From: CAZYTO01 sp964650405
GTDB lineage: Bacteria > Acidobacteriota > Thermoanaerobaculia > Gp7-AA8
Direction of reading: 5' to 3'
Assembly: GCA_964650405.1 (NCBI GenBank)
Contig: CAZYTO010000310.1
Location: forward strand, 1 to 6,164
Length of the DNA stretch: 6,164 nt
This document shows, one piece after another, positions 1 through 5,368 of this stretch. Positions within the stretch are counted from its first letter, which is position 1. Every line of letters begins with the position of its first letter. Both the position numbers and the translations under genes were made by a program. The notes beneath the pieces are model-generated. The model saw only the letters and a list, made by a program, of their open reading frames with translations. It had not been told where the DNA came from and searched no databases.

Positions 1-651
1 CCAGGTGAAAGTGAGGAGAGGGGACTCCAGCCCGTGGTCATCGTCTGCTCTCCCAACAACCCCACGGGCGGGGTCCTGCCGCCACACGGCATCGACGCGC
101 TGCTGGCGACGGGCGCCACGGTGCTCTTCGACCGGGCGTATGGCGACTTCCAGGAAGGGGAGCGCGGGCTCCCTCCCCTGCACGACCGGCTGGTGACGTT
201 CTCGACGTTCTCGAAGGCCTGGGCGCTGGCGGCGCTCCGGGTGGGCTGGCTGGCCTCGACGGCCGCGACCTGCCGCGAGATCCGGAAGGTGAAGCTGCCG
301 TACTCGCTCAACATCATCAGCGAAGCCGTCGCCGCGACGGCCCTCGACCATCGCGAGCTGCGCGACGCGAACGTCGCCCGCACGCTCGCCGAGCGCGCCC
401 GCGTCTACGCGGCACTGCAGAAGCTCGTCACACCCTACCCGTCGCAGGCGAACTTCATCACGTTCACGTCGCGCCTGCCGGCCAAACAGCTCTTCGAGGC
501 CCTCGTGGCTCGCGGAGTGCTCATCCGCGACATCAGCTCCACCGTCCCGAATGCGCTGCGCGTGTCGGTGGGATCGCGCGAACAGAACGACCGGTTTCTC
601 CTCGCGCTCGGCGACATCCTCACAACAGAAAGGGCGAAGGGCGAAGGATGA
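1..651 (+). CDS. hisC: Histidinol-phosphate aminotransferase, C-terminal part (5' end outside window)
   Basis: Fold-type I PLP aminotransferase that converts imidazole acetol phosphate plus glutamate to histidinol phosphate in the cytoplasm. The reading frame is open from base 1, so about 140 N-terminal residues of a usual ~350-residue protein are missing; 216 codons are present. Visible family signatures, counted in codons of this window: SPNNPTGG at 17-24, DRAY at 44-47, FSTFSKAW with the PLP lysine at codon 72 (214-216), LAALR ending at Arg80, PSQANF, and LRVSVGSREQND with the substrate-binding Arg187. The family normally has DEAY where this protein has DRAY. The last residues (RAKGEG) and the stop codon are encoded by a purine-rich GGGCGAAGG repeat, so the C-terminus may have been remodelled by it. 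First visible gene of the his operon. Other fold-I aminotransferases look similar, but the neighbouring his genes settle the call. Confidence 0.93.
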   Translation, partial: PGESEERGLQPVVIVCSPNNPTGGVLPPHGIDALLATGATVLFDRAYGDFQEGERGLPPLHDRLVTFSTFSKAWALAALRVGWLASTAATCREIRKVKLPYSLNIISEAVAATALDHRELRDANVARTLAERARVYAALQKLVTPYPSQANFITFTSRLPAKQLFEALVARGVLIRDISSTVPNALRVSVGSREQNDRFLLALGDILTTERAKGEG

Positions 652-696
652 AGGGCGAAGGAGGTTCGGGGGCCCCGGCCTTCGCTCCTTCGCCCT
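631..696. repeat. GGGCGAAGG repeats plus a 12-bp hairpin across the hisC end and hisC-hisB gap
   Basis: Three copies of GGGCGAAGG lie at 632-640, 639-647 and 653-661. The last one opens a perfect 12-bp inverted repeat: AGGGCGAAGGAG at 652-663 and CTCCTTCGCCCT at 685-696, with a 21-base loop containing GGGGCCCC. TTTT follows at 702-705, five bases beyond the stem. The hisC stop codon (649-651) sits inside the array. It could act as an intra-operon attenuator or RNA-processing hairpin, or be one copy of a dispersed palindromic repeat. The sequence alone does not choose between these. The T-run is short and not adjacent to the stem, so a strong intrinsic terminator is unlikely, which fits with hisB continuing the operon. 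Confidence 0.7.
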
Positions 697-719
697 CCGC
701 CTTTTCACCGGCACCGGAC

Positions 720-723
720 AGGA
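720..723 (+). promoter_or_regulatory. Ribosome binding site of hisB
   Basis: AGGA lies 8 bases before the ATG at 732. It decides the hisB start against an in-frame ATG at 648, which overlaps the hisC stop (ATGA) but would add 28 repeat-encoded, Gly/Ala/Pro/Ser-rich residues not known in the family. Confidence 0.7.
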
Positions 724-731
724 ACTACAGA

Positions 732-1325
732 ATGAGCAGAACGGCATCGCTGACCCGCAAGACCAAGGAGACCGACATCCACGTCCGCCTCGACCTCGAC
801 GGCGACGGCACGCGCTCGAACGTGGAGACGCCCATCGGTTTTCTTTCGCACATGCTCGACGTGATCGGACGTCACGGGAAGGTCGACCTGGAGGTGAAGG
901 CGACAGGCGACGTACACATCGACTACCACCACACGGTCGAAGACACCGCCCTCGTCCTCGGCGAGGCGTTCGCCCAGGCCCTCGGCGACAAGCGCGGCAT
1001 CCGGCGCTTCGGCCACGCCTACGTGCCCCTCGACGAGGCTCTGGCCCGCGTGGTCGTCGACTTCGCCGGCCGTCCCTACCTCGTCTTCGACGTGCCCATG
1101 GATCGGGAGATGCTGCTCATCCACAAGGACTTCCCCTTCGCCCTGGTGGAAGAGTTCTTCAAGTCGTTCGCCAACAAGTGCGCGTGCAACGTCCACGTCG
1201 ACCTCATCCGCGGCCGGAACGGCCACCACGCCGCCGAGGCCATTTTCAAGGCCTTCGCCATCGCCTTGCGGGAAGCAAAGCAGGTGGTGGGGACGGATGT
1301 GCCCTCGACAAAGGGCGTCATATGA
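732..1325 (+). CDS. hisB: Imidazoleglycerol-phosphate dehydratase
   Basis: Monofunctional IGP dehydratase of 197 residues, the usual length; it makes imidazole acetol phosphate from IGP, using Mn-binding histidine clusters in a 24-subunit enzyme. Motifs in order: TPIGFLSHMLDVIGRHG (33-49), DYHHTVED (64-71), PLDEAL (99-104), FFKSFA (142-147), NGHHAAEAIFKAFAIAL (163-179) and the terminal PSTKGVI (191-197). The two HH pairs (66-67, 165-166), with His40 and Glu70/Glu169, are the expected metal ligands or catalytic residues. There is no N-terminal histidinol-phosphatase domain as in E. coli HisB, so that step must be encoded elsewhere. The start at 732 is chosen for the AGGA 8 bases upstream and for the normal N-terminus (SRTASLTRKTKET). 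Its stop overlaps the hisH start as ATGA, which suggests translational coupling. Confidence 0.97.
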   Translation: MSRTASLTRKTKETDIHVRLDLDGDGTRSNVETPIGFLSHMLDVIGRHGKVDLEVKATGDVHIDYHHTVEDTALVLGEAFAQALGDKRGIRRFGHAYVPLDEALARVVVDFAGRPYLVFDVPMDREMLLIHKDFPFALVEEFFKSFANKCACNVHVDLIRGRNGHHAAEAIFKAFAIALREAKQVVGTDVPSTKGVI

Positions 1326-1924
1326 CGGTCACCCTCATCGATTCGCCCGTCGCCAACGTCGCAAACATCGCTCGCGGGCTGCGGACGGCAGGCGCGGAGC
1401 TGCAAGTCATAGCCGATCCCGAAGCGATCGCGCGCGCATCGAAGCTCGTCCTGCCCGGCGTCGGCTCGTTCATTGCGGCCATGAACTGGCTCGTCGAGAA
1501 CGGCATCGACAAGGCCATCCGTGCCGCGGTCGACGGCGGCGCTCCCCTCCTCGGCATCTGCGTCGGCCACCAACTGCTCTTCGACGGCTCGGATGAGATG
1601 GGAAAGACGCGCGGTCTCGGGCTGGTACGGGGTGAGGTGCAGCAGTTCCGTGGACCGCTGCCCGTGCCGCAGATCGGCTGGAACGAAGTGGCCGGCGGCG
1701 GGCCGCTGTTCGACGGCGTCGAGAGGGACGTCTTCTACTTCGTCAACTCCTATGCCGCCTTCGGTGCGCCGGACGAGATCGCCCGCGCCGACTACGGCGG
1801 CCCCTTCACGGCAGCCATCGACAGCGGGAAGCACAAGGGTCGCGTCTTCGGCGTCCAGTTCCATCCCGAGAAGTCGTCGCAGGCCGGCCTGCGCATCCTG
1901 AGGAACTTCGTGGCATGGACGTGA
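1322..1924 (+). CDS. hisH: Imidazole glycerol phosphate synthase, glutamine amidotransferase subunit
   Basis: Class I (triad) glutaminase that supplies ammonia to HisF for making IGP and AICAR. It has 200 residues, the normal length. The oxyanion strand LPGVGSF is at 44-50, the nucleophile Cys80 is in GICVGHQLLF (codon 1559-1561), PQIGWN is present, and FHPEKS carries catalytic His181 and Glu183. The N-terminal loop reads IDSPVAN where many family members have IDYGxGN, and the nucleophile elbow has His83 where Met is common; both look like tolerated variation. The start is an ATG that overlaps the hisB stop by 4 bases, with AAGGG at 1311-1315 six bases upstream. Its 3' end overlaps the start of hisA-hisF by 10 bases, so subunit synthesis is probably coupled. 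The partner is the HisF half of the next protein. Confidence 0.96.
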   Translation: MTVTLIDSPVANVANIARGLRTAGAELQVIADPEAIARASKLVLPGVGSFIAAMNWLVENGIDKAIRAAVDGGAPLLGICVGHQLLFDGSDEMGKTRGLGLVRGEVQQFRGPLPVPQIGWNEVAGGGPLFDGVERDVFYFVNSYAAFGAPDEIARADYGGPFTAAIDSGKHKGRVFGVQFHPEKSSQAGLRILRNFVAWT

Positions 1925-3498
1925 TCCCCTCCCTCGACCTGCTCAGCGGGAACGTGGTCCGGCTCCGGCACGGCGACTTCACGCACGTGACGGCGTACGG
2001 CGACCCGGAGATGGTCCTGCGCAGCCTCGACGTGCCGCGCGGCTCCCGCCTGCACATCGTCGACCTGGAGGCGTCGCGCACGGGTCGCCCGGTCGAGACG
2101 GCCATCGTTCGCCGCCTGGCCCGGCACAACCTGCGCGTGCAGGTGGGCGGCGGCATCCGCAGCGTGCACGACGCGCAGACGTGGCGCGACTGCGGCGCGG
2201 AGAAGATCGTGGTAGGCACCGTGGCCGCCGATGCGCCCGAAACGATGCGCGCCATCGTCGAAGCGGTCGGTGCGGAGCGGGTCATCGCCGCGGTCGACGT
2301 GCGCGACGGTGTCGTCCGCGTCGACGGCTGGCAGCGCGCGGCGCGCGCCTCGCTGGACGACGTCCTCGATTTGCTCTGCGCGCTCGGAATCGCCGAGGTG
2401 CTCATCACCGACATCAGCAAGGACGGCGTGCTGCGCGGACCGTCGTTCGCGCTCTACCGCGCCCTGGCCAACCGGCGTTCCGAAGCCTCCGCCCGGCTCG
2501 ACAGCCTGGCGGCGGACGTTCGGAAGGGAGGATTGGAGGCCGCGGCGCAAATCTCACGCACGGACGTCGCCCTCGACTCCGCGGCCAAACGGATGTCCAT
2601 CATCGCCAGCGGCGGCGTCTCGACGGCCGGCGACGTGGTCTCCCTGGCGCGCATGCCCGCCGTCGGAGCCTGCGTCATCGGCCGCGCGCTGCTCGACCGG
2701 CGGATCGACCTGGCTACGGCCCGCGCCCGCGCGGCAATGCCGCGGGCCATCCCCGAGCGCGTCATCCCCTGCCTCGACGTTCGCGACGGCCGGGTGGTGA
2801 AGGGCGTGAAGTTCGAGAACATCCGCGATGCCGGCGATCCGGTGGAGTGCGCGCTGCGCTACGAGGCCGAAGGGGCGGATGAGCTGGTCATCCTCGACAT
2901 CTCCGCCACGGACGCCGGCCGCACCACGGCGCTCGAAACGGTGCGGCGGGTGGCCGGCGCGCTCTTCATTCCGCTCACCGTGGGCGGCGGCGTCCGCTCC
3001 ATCGAAGACTTCCGGGCCTTGCTCCGCGCCGGCGCGGACCGCGTGGCCATCAATACCGCCGCCATCCGCGACCCGCAGCTCATCGCCGACTGCGCGCGCG
3101 AGTTCGGCGTGCAGGCCGTGGTCCTGTCGTGCGACGCCAAACGGGTCGGCGACGGCTGGCGGGCCACCATGCGCAGCGGGAAGGACCTGACCGTGCTGGA
3201 CGCCGTGGAGTGGTGCCGGCGCGCCGAAGAGCTCGGGACCGGCGAGATCCTTCTGACCTCCGTCGATCGCGACGGCACCAACACCGGGTTCGACGTGGAG
3301 CTTCTGCGCGCGGTTACGGGCACGGTGAAGATCAACGTCATCGCCAGCGGCGGCGCGGGCAAACTCGAGCATTTCCGCGAGGCCATCCAGTCGGGCGGCG
3401 CGCGCGCCGTGCTGGCGGCCTCGCTTTTTCACGACCGGCGGCTCACGATTGGCGAGGTGAAAACGTATCTCGCAGGCGAGGGTATCCCGGTGAGATAG
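1915..3498 (+). CDS. hisA-hisF: Fused ProFAR isomerase (HisA) - imidazole glycerol phosphate synthase cyclase (HisF)
   Basis: One open frame of 527 residues holding two complete (beta/alpha)8 barrels. The HisA half (about 1-272) isomerises ProFAR to PRFAR. It has catalytic Asp8 (VIPSLDL), GGGIRS, Asp128 (AAVDVRDG), Thr165 (LITDISKDG) and phosphate-binding ASGGVS (231-236). The HisF half (about 275-527) converts PRFAR with ammonia from HisH to IGP and AICAR. It has Asp288 (IPCLDVRDGRVVKG), GGGVRS, Asp407 (SCDAKRV), LLTSVDRDGT and ASGGAGK (477-483). The join reads RRIDLATARARAAMPRAIPERVIPCLDV, with essentially no linker and no stop. Met275 (codon at 2737) could in principle start a separate HisF, but no Shine-Dalgarno sequence precedes it, which favours one polypeptide. 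HisA is about 30 residues longer than usual because of an insert near residues 187-226. The start ATG lies inside hisH, with GAGGA at 1900-1904. HisA and HisF are normally separate proteins; yeast HIS7 fuses HisH with HisF instead. Confidence 0.93.
   Translation: MDVIPSLDLLSGNVVRLRHGDFTHVTAYGDPEMVLRSLDVPRGSRLHIVDLEASRTGRPVETAIVRRLARHNLRVQVGGGIRSVHDAQTWRDCGAEKIVVGTVAADAPETMRAIVEAVGAERVIAAVDVRDGVVRVDGWQRAARASLDDVLDLLCALGIAEVLITDISKDGVLRGPSFALYRALANRRSEASARLDSLAADVRKGGLEAAAQISRTDVALDSAAKRMSIIASGGVSTAGDVVSLARMPAVGACVIGRALLDRRIDLATARARAAMPRAIPERVIPCLDVRDGRVVKGVKFENIRDAGDPVECALRYEAEGADELVILDISATDAGRTTALETVRRVAGALFIPLTVGGGVRSIEDFRALLRAGADRVAINTAAIRDPQLIADCAREFGVQAVVLSCDAKRVGDGWRATMRSGKDLTVLDAVEWCRRAEELGTGEILLTSVDRDGTNTGFDVELLRAVTGTVKINVIASGGAGKLEHFREAIQSGGARAVLAASLFHDRRLTIGEVKTYLAGEGIPVR
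2466..2592. repeat. In-frame insert in hisA with flanking direct repeats and an internal palindrome
   Basis: The HisA family normally has only a few residues between the helix after the GP motif and the strand leading to ASGG. Here about 40 residues intervene (near 187-226). GGCCAACCGG (2466-2475) and GGCCAAACGG (2583-2592) match at 9 of 10 bases and start 117 bases, exactly 39 codons, apart in the same phase. Removing one interval restores a normal-length loop (LYRALA-KRMSIIASGG). Inside lies a 48-base imperfect palindrome (2478-2525): outer arms TTCCGAA and TTCGGAA, inner arms pairing 2486-2498 with 2503-2515 apart from two mismatches, and a CGAC loop. This is what an in-frame insertion of a small palindromic element with target-site duplication would leave. 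A lineage-specific loop expansion is the alternative. Confidence 0.55.
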
Positions 3499-3510
3499 GG
3501 AACCATTTCG

Positions 3511-4098
3511 ATGAAATACGATTCGAACGGTCTCATCCCCGCCATCGTCCGGGATGCGCGGAGCGGCGCGGTTCTCACGCTTGCCTACATGAACGAGGAA
3601 TCGCTGGCGAAGACGCGGGAGACGGGCGAGACGTGGTTCTGGAGCCGCAGCCGGAACGAGCTGTGGCACAAAGGGGCCACGAGCGGCAATACACAGCAGG
3701 TCGTCCACATCGCCGAGGACTGCGACGGTGACGCGCTGGTGGTGAGCGTCATCCCGCGGGGACCGGCCTGCCACACCGGCGCGGTCTCCTGCTTCAGCGG
3801 CGTCCCGGCCCGGCCGGGCGACCGGCCCATCGACAAGCTGTTCGACGTCCTGCGCGAGCGCCGTGCCACCCGCCCACCCGGTTCGTACTCCGCCTCCCTC
3901 TTCAACGCCGGCCGCGACAAGATCCTGAAGAAGGTGAACGAGGAGGCGACGGAGGTGATCATCGCCAGCAAGTTCGAAGGGCGGAAGCGCCTCGTCTCGG
4001 AAGTGGCCGACCTGATCTACCACCTCGGCGTCCTGCTCGTCGACGAGGAGCTCGACATCACCGACGTCGAGGACGAGCTACGGCGCCGGGAGAGGTGA
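3511..4098 (+). CDS. hisIE: Bifunctional phosphoribosyl-AMP cyclohydrolase / phosphoribosyl-ATP pyrophosphatase
   Basis: Two-domain cytoplasmic enzyme of 195 residues for the second and third steps of histidine synthesis. The HisI domain (about 1-100) shows GLIPAIVRDA, LAYMNEESL, FWSRSRNELWHKGATSGN (43-60), DCDGDAL (70-76) with metal-binding Asp residues and Cys71, and GPACHTGAVSCF with Cys87 and Cys94 as zinc ligands. The HisE domain (about 107-195) shows LFDVLRERR, SYSASLF (125-131), KKVNEEATEV (140-149; the family usually has KVGEEA) and EVADLIYHLGVLL (164-176). The start ATG is 12 bases after the hisA-hisF stop, with AGGGA (3497-3501) overlapping that stop at 9-base spacing. It is the last gene of the operon here. 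Its final 21 bases overlap the end of the convergent Uma2 gene. I see no T-tailed hairpin after it. Confidence 0.96.
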   Translation: MKYDSNGLIPAIVRDARSGAVLTLAYMNEESLAKTRETGETWFWSRSRNELWHKGATSGNTQQVVHIAEDCDGDALVVSVIPRGPACHTGAVSCFSGVPARPGDRPIDKLFDVLRERRATRPPGSYSASLFNAGRDKILKKVNEEATEVIIASKFEGRKRLVSEVADLIYHLGVLLVDEELDITDVEDELRRRER

Positions 4099-4674
4099 GG
4101 CGTCGTCGGGAGTCTCACCCCAGATCGATTTGAGATCGATTTCCGCAAGAGGAAAGGGCTCGGCCCGCACCACGTCGTTGCCGCTGTAGGTTTGCAACAG
4201 CACCCACTGCTCTTTCATGAGCTGGTAGGTTTCGAGCGTCTTTTGGAGGGGATCCATGATCCAGCAATATGCCACCGCGTGTTCGGCATAAATGCGCATC
4301 TTCTTACTGCGGTCGACCCGCGCTGTGGAAGGCGAGAGGACTTCGCACACCCAATCAGGCGACAGGTCGAAGATCTGGTTTTTCGGATATCTCGGCATGC
4401 GCTCCCGCCGCCATCCGCCAAGATCCGGCACGAGCACGTGCGGTGTGAGATGGAGCTCGGGCTCATCGAAGATCCACCAACCCCCCGGGCCGCCACGTCC
4501 GAGATGGTACGGCGGTCCGATGAACATTCCGAGCGTGGACGAAGCATTGCCGTGAGGTCCTGAAGGCCGCGGCCACGCATACAAGTCGCCGTCGATGATC
4601 TCGCCGACCACGTTCTCCGGCAGATGGAGGATGTCGTCGTAGGTGGCGCGCCTCTCCTTCGCCCGGGCCGTCAT
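4078..4674 (-). CDS. Uma2 family (DUF820) putative PD-(D/E)XK endonuclease-like protein, copy 1
   Basis: A 198-residue protein of the Uma2 family, which has a restriction-endonuclease-like fold, unknown substrate and often many paralogues per genome. Visible landmarks: YDDILHLPENVVGEIIDGDLY (12-32, the family's N-terminal start), GPGGWWIFDEPEL, VPDLGGW with Asp84, DWVCEVLSPST with Glu111 and the SPST motif at 114-117, Asp121 and Lys125, Tyr129 and WIMDP (138-142). The PD...E pattern supports an intact nuclease-like site. No signal peptide or membrane segment. About half its residues match the next Uma2 gene, including an identical first 14 residues (MTARAKERRATYDD). The coding sequence is lower in GC than the his genes. 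It converges on hisIE and overlaps it by 21 bases. TAGCAT lies 6 bases before its ATG. The biological role is unknown. Confidence 0.85.
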   Translation of the reverse strand: MTARAKERRATYDDILHLPENVVGEIIDGDLYAWPRPSGPHGNASSTLGMFIGPPYHLGRGGPGGWWIFDEPELHLTPHVLVPDLGGWRRERMPRYPKNQIFDLSPDWVCEVLSPSTARVDRSKKMRIYAEHAVAYCWIMDPLQKTLETYQLMKEQWVLLQTYSGNDVVRAEPFPLAEIDLKSIWGETPDDASPLPAP

Positions 4675-4680
4675 GGGCCA

Positions 4681-4686
4681 ATGCTA
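4681..4686 (-). promoter_or_regulatory. Candidate -10 element of Uma2 copy 1
   Basis: On the minus strand TAGCAT ends 6 bases before the ATG at 4674. The same hexamer at the same distance precedes the second Uma2 gene. If it is a -10 box, transcription would begin at or very near the ATG, giving a leaderless mRNA. An AGGAG (4693-4689) lies 14 bases before the ATG, far for a Shine-Dalgarno. No convincing -35 box is visible. Confidence 0.35.
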
Positions 4687-4701
4687 CACTCCTGAACTGA
4701 A

Positions 4702-4720
4702 TGACGCAGTCCGTGCGTCA
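4702..4720. promoter_or_regulatory. 7-bp perfect dyad between the two Uma2 genes
   Basis: TGACGCA (4702-4708) and TGCGTCA (4714-4720) are perfect inverted copies around a 5-base centre. The dyad sits in the 57-base gap between the Uma2 genes, just after the stop of copy 2, and covers the position where a -35 box for copy 1 would fall. It could be an operator for copy 1 or a weak transcription-ending hairpin for copy 2. No T-run follows on the minus strand (TTCAGTTCAG), so I favour a protein-binding site, without proof. Confidence 0.4.
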
Positions 4721-4731
4721 CAGAAGTACGA

Positions 4732-5310
4732 CTACGAGGTCGTCGCCGTGGGTGGCGAGCCCCAGATCCTCTCGAGATCGATCTCAATCGCGTCGAAGGG
4801 CTCGGCGCGAATGACACCTTCCGAATACACGCCCATTTCCATCCATTGATTGGAGTGAAGGCGTTTCACTTCGAGCGTGCGGTCGATCGGATCGACAAGC
4901 CAAGCGTATTCAATTCCATACTTTGCATAGAGCACCATCTTCCTGGCACGATCGAAGCGGCGTGTGGAAGGCGAGAGCACTTCGCAAATCCAATCGGGCG
5001 GAATCTCAATCCGGGATGCGTCAGGATCCTGGGGAGCACGTTCCATGCGCCATCCGGCGATGTCCGGCACCAGAGCGTCCTCACCCAACCGCAACTCCGG
5101 CTCGAAGACGATCAGCCAGCCGCCGGGACCACTCCCGGATCCGAACGCCGACTTGATGACACTGAAAACCTCGCCTGCGACTTTCGCATGCCGCAACCGC
5201 GGCCGAGGCCACGTATAGAGCTCCCCGTCCACGAGCTCCGCCACGAGGTGCTCCGGTACCGCGAGCAGATCGTCGTAGGTCGCGCGACGCTCCTTGGCCC
5301 GGGCAGTCAT
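4732..5310 (-). CDS. Uma2 family (DUF820) putative PD-(D/E)XK endonuclease-like protein, copy 2
   Basis: A 192-residue paralogue of the adjacent Uma2 gene in the same orientation. Landmarks: YDDLLAVPEHLVAELVDGELY (12-32), GPGGWLIVFEPEL, VPDIAGW with Asp83, DWICEVLSPST with Glu110, Asp120 and Lys124 in RARKMVLYA, GIEYAWLVDP (132-141), and a C-terminal IDLERIWG that matches IDLKSIWG of copy 1. All nuclease-like residues of the family pattern are kept in both copies, and most differences in the shared first 14 codons are silent, which points to an old duplication under selection rather than a fresh one. GC is near 52% in the two lines I counted (4801-4920), against 70% in a hisF line. It is divergent from cdd across a 58-base gap. 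Function unknown; a role as stand-alone or defence nuclease is only a guess. Confidence 0.85.
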   Translation of the reverse strand: MTARAKERRATYDDLLAVPEHLVAELVDGELYTWPRPRLRHAKVAGEVFSVIKSAFGSGSGPGGWLIVFEPELRLGEDALVPDIAGWRMERAPQDPDASRIEIPPDWICEVLSPSTRRFDRARKMVLYAKYGIEYAWLVDPIDRTLEVKRLHSNQWMEMGVYSEGVIRAEPFDAIEIDLERIWGSPPTATTS

Positions 5311-5316
5311 GTCGTC

Positions 5317-5322
5317 ATGCTA
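5317..5322 (-). promoter_or_regulatory. Candidate -10 element of Uma2 copy 2, in the divergent gap with cdd
   Basis: TAGCAT on the minus strand ends 6 bases before the ATG at 5310, the same arrangement as for copy 1. GAGG (5326-5323) is 12 bases from the ATG, long for a Shine-Dalgarno. The 58-base gap (5311-5368) must also hold the cdd promoter on the plus strand; TAGTAC or TACTCT around 5350-5358 are weak -10 candidates, and I see no good -35. Confidence 0.33.
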
Positions 5323-5368
5323 CCTCGGATACAGCCACGGAAAGACTTGTAGTACTCTCGCCGGTCCC

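Noticed and set aside
648..731. An upstream in-frame ATG for hisB at 648, overlapping the hisC stop
   Set aside because: The added 28 residues are repeat-encoded and low complexity, and the ATG at 732 has AGGA at 8 bases and begins at the family's normal N-terminus.
551..1321. Long plus-strand open frame running into hisH from inside hisC
   Set aside because: The part before 1322 overlaps hisC and hisB in another frame and translates to Arg/Pro-rich low-complexity sequence; hisH itself has a clear start and ribosome binding site at 1322.
2737..3498. Separate hisF gene starting at ATG 2737
   Set aside because: There is no Shine-Dalgarno in the GC-rich bases before it and the upstream HisA frame is continuous, so a fusion is the simpler reading, though internal initiation is not excluded.
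2554..4023. A 489-codon open frame on the minus strand opposite hisA-hisF and hisIE
   Set aside because: It lies over strongly conserved plus-strand genes in very GC-rich DNA, where antisense frames stay open by codon bias. Its protein has no recognisable motif and is His/Asp/Gly/Ala-rich.
4094..4119. GGTGAG/CTCACC hairpin as a his-operon terminator
   Set aside because: The stem is only 6 bp with a 14-base loop and no T-run on either strand.
4122..4142. AGATCGATTT direct repeat with an 11-base period
   Set aside because: It encodes the conserved IDLKSIW end of the Uma2 protein, and the matching place in copy 2 is not a perfect repeat, so it is probably coding coincidence.
4250..4262. GGATCCATGATCC palindrome
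   Set aside because: Short, within Uma2 coding sequence (WIMDP region) and not repeated in copy 2.
5294..5368. N-terminal extension of cdd to an ATG at 5294
   Set aside because: It would overlap the start of the divergent Uma2 gene, and its residues do not resemble the deaminase family; the ATG at 5369 gives the standard length.
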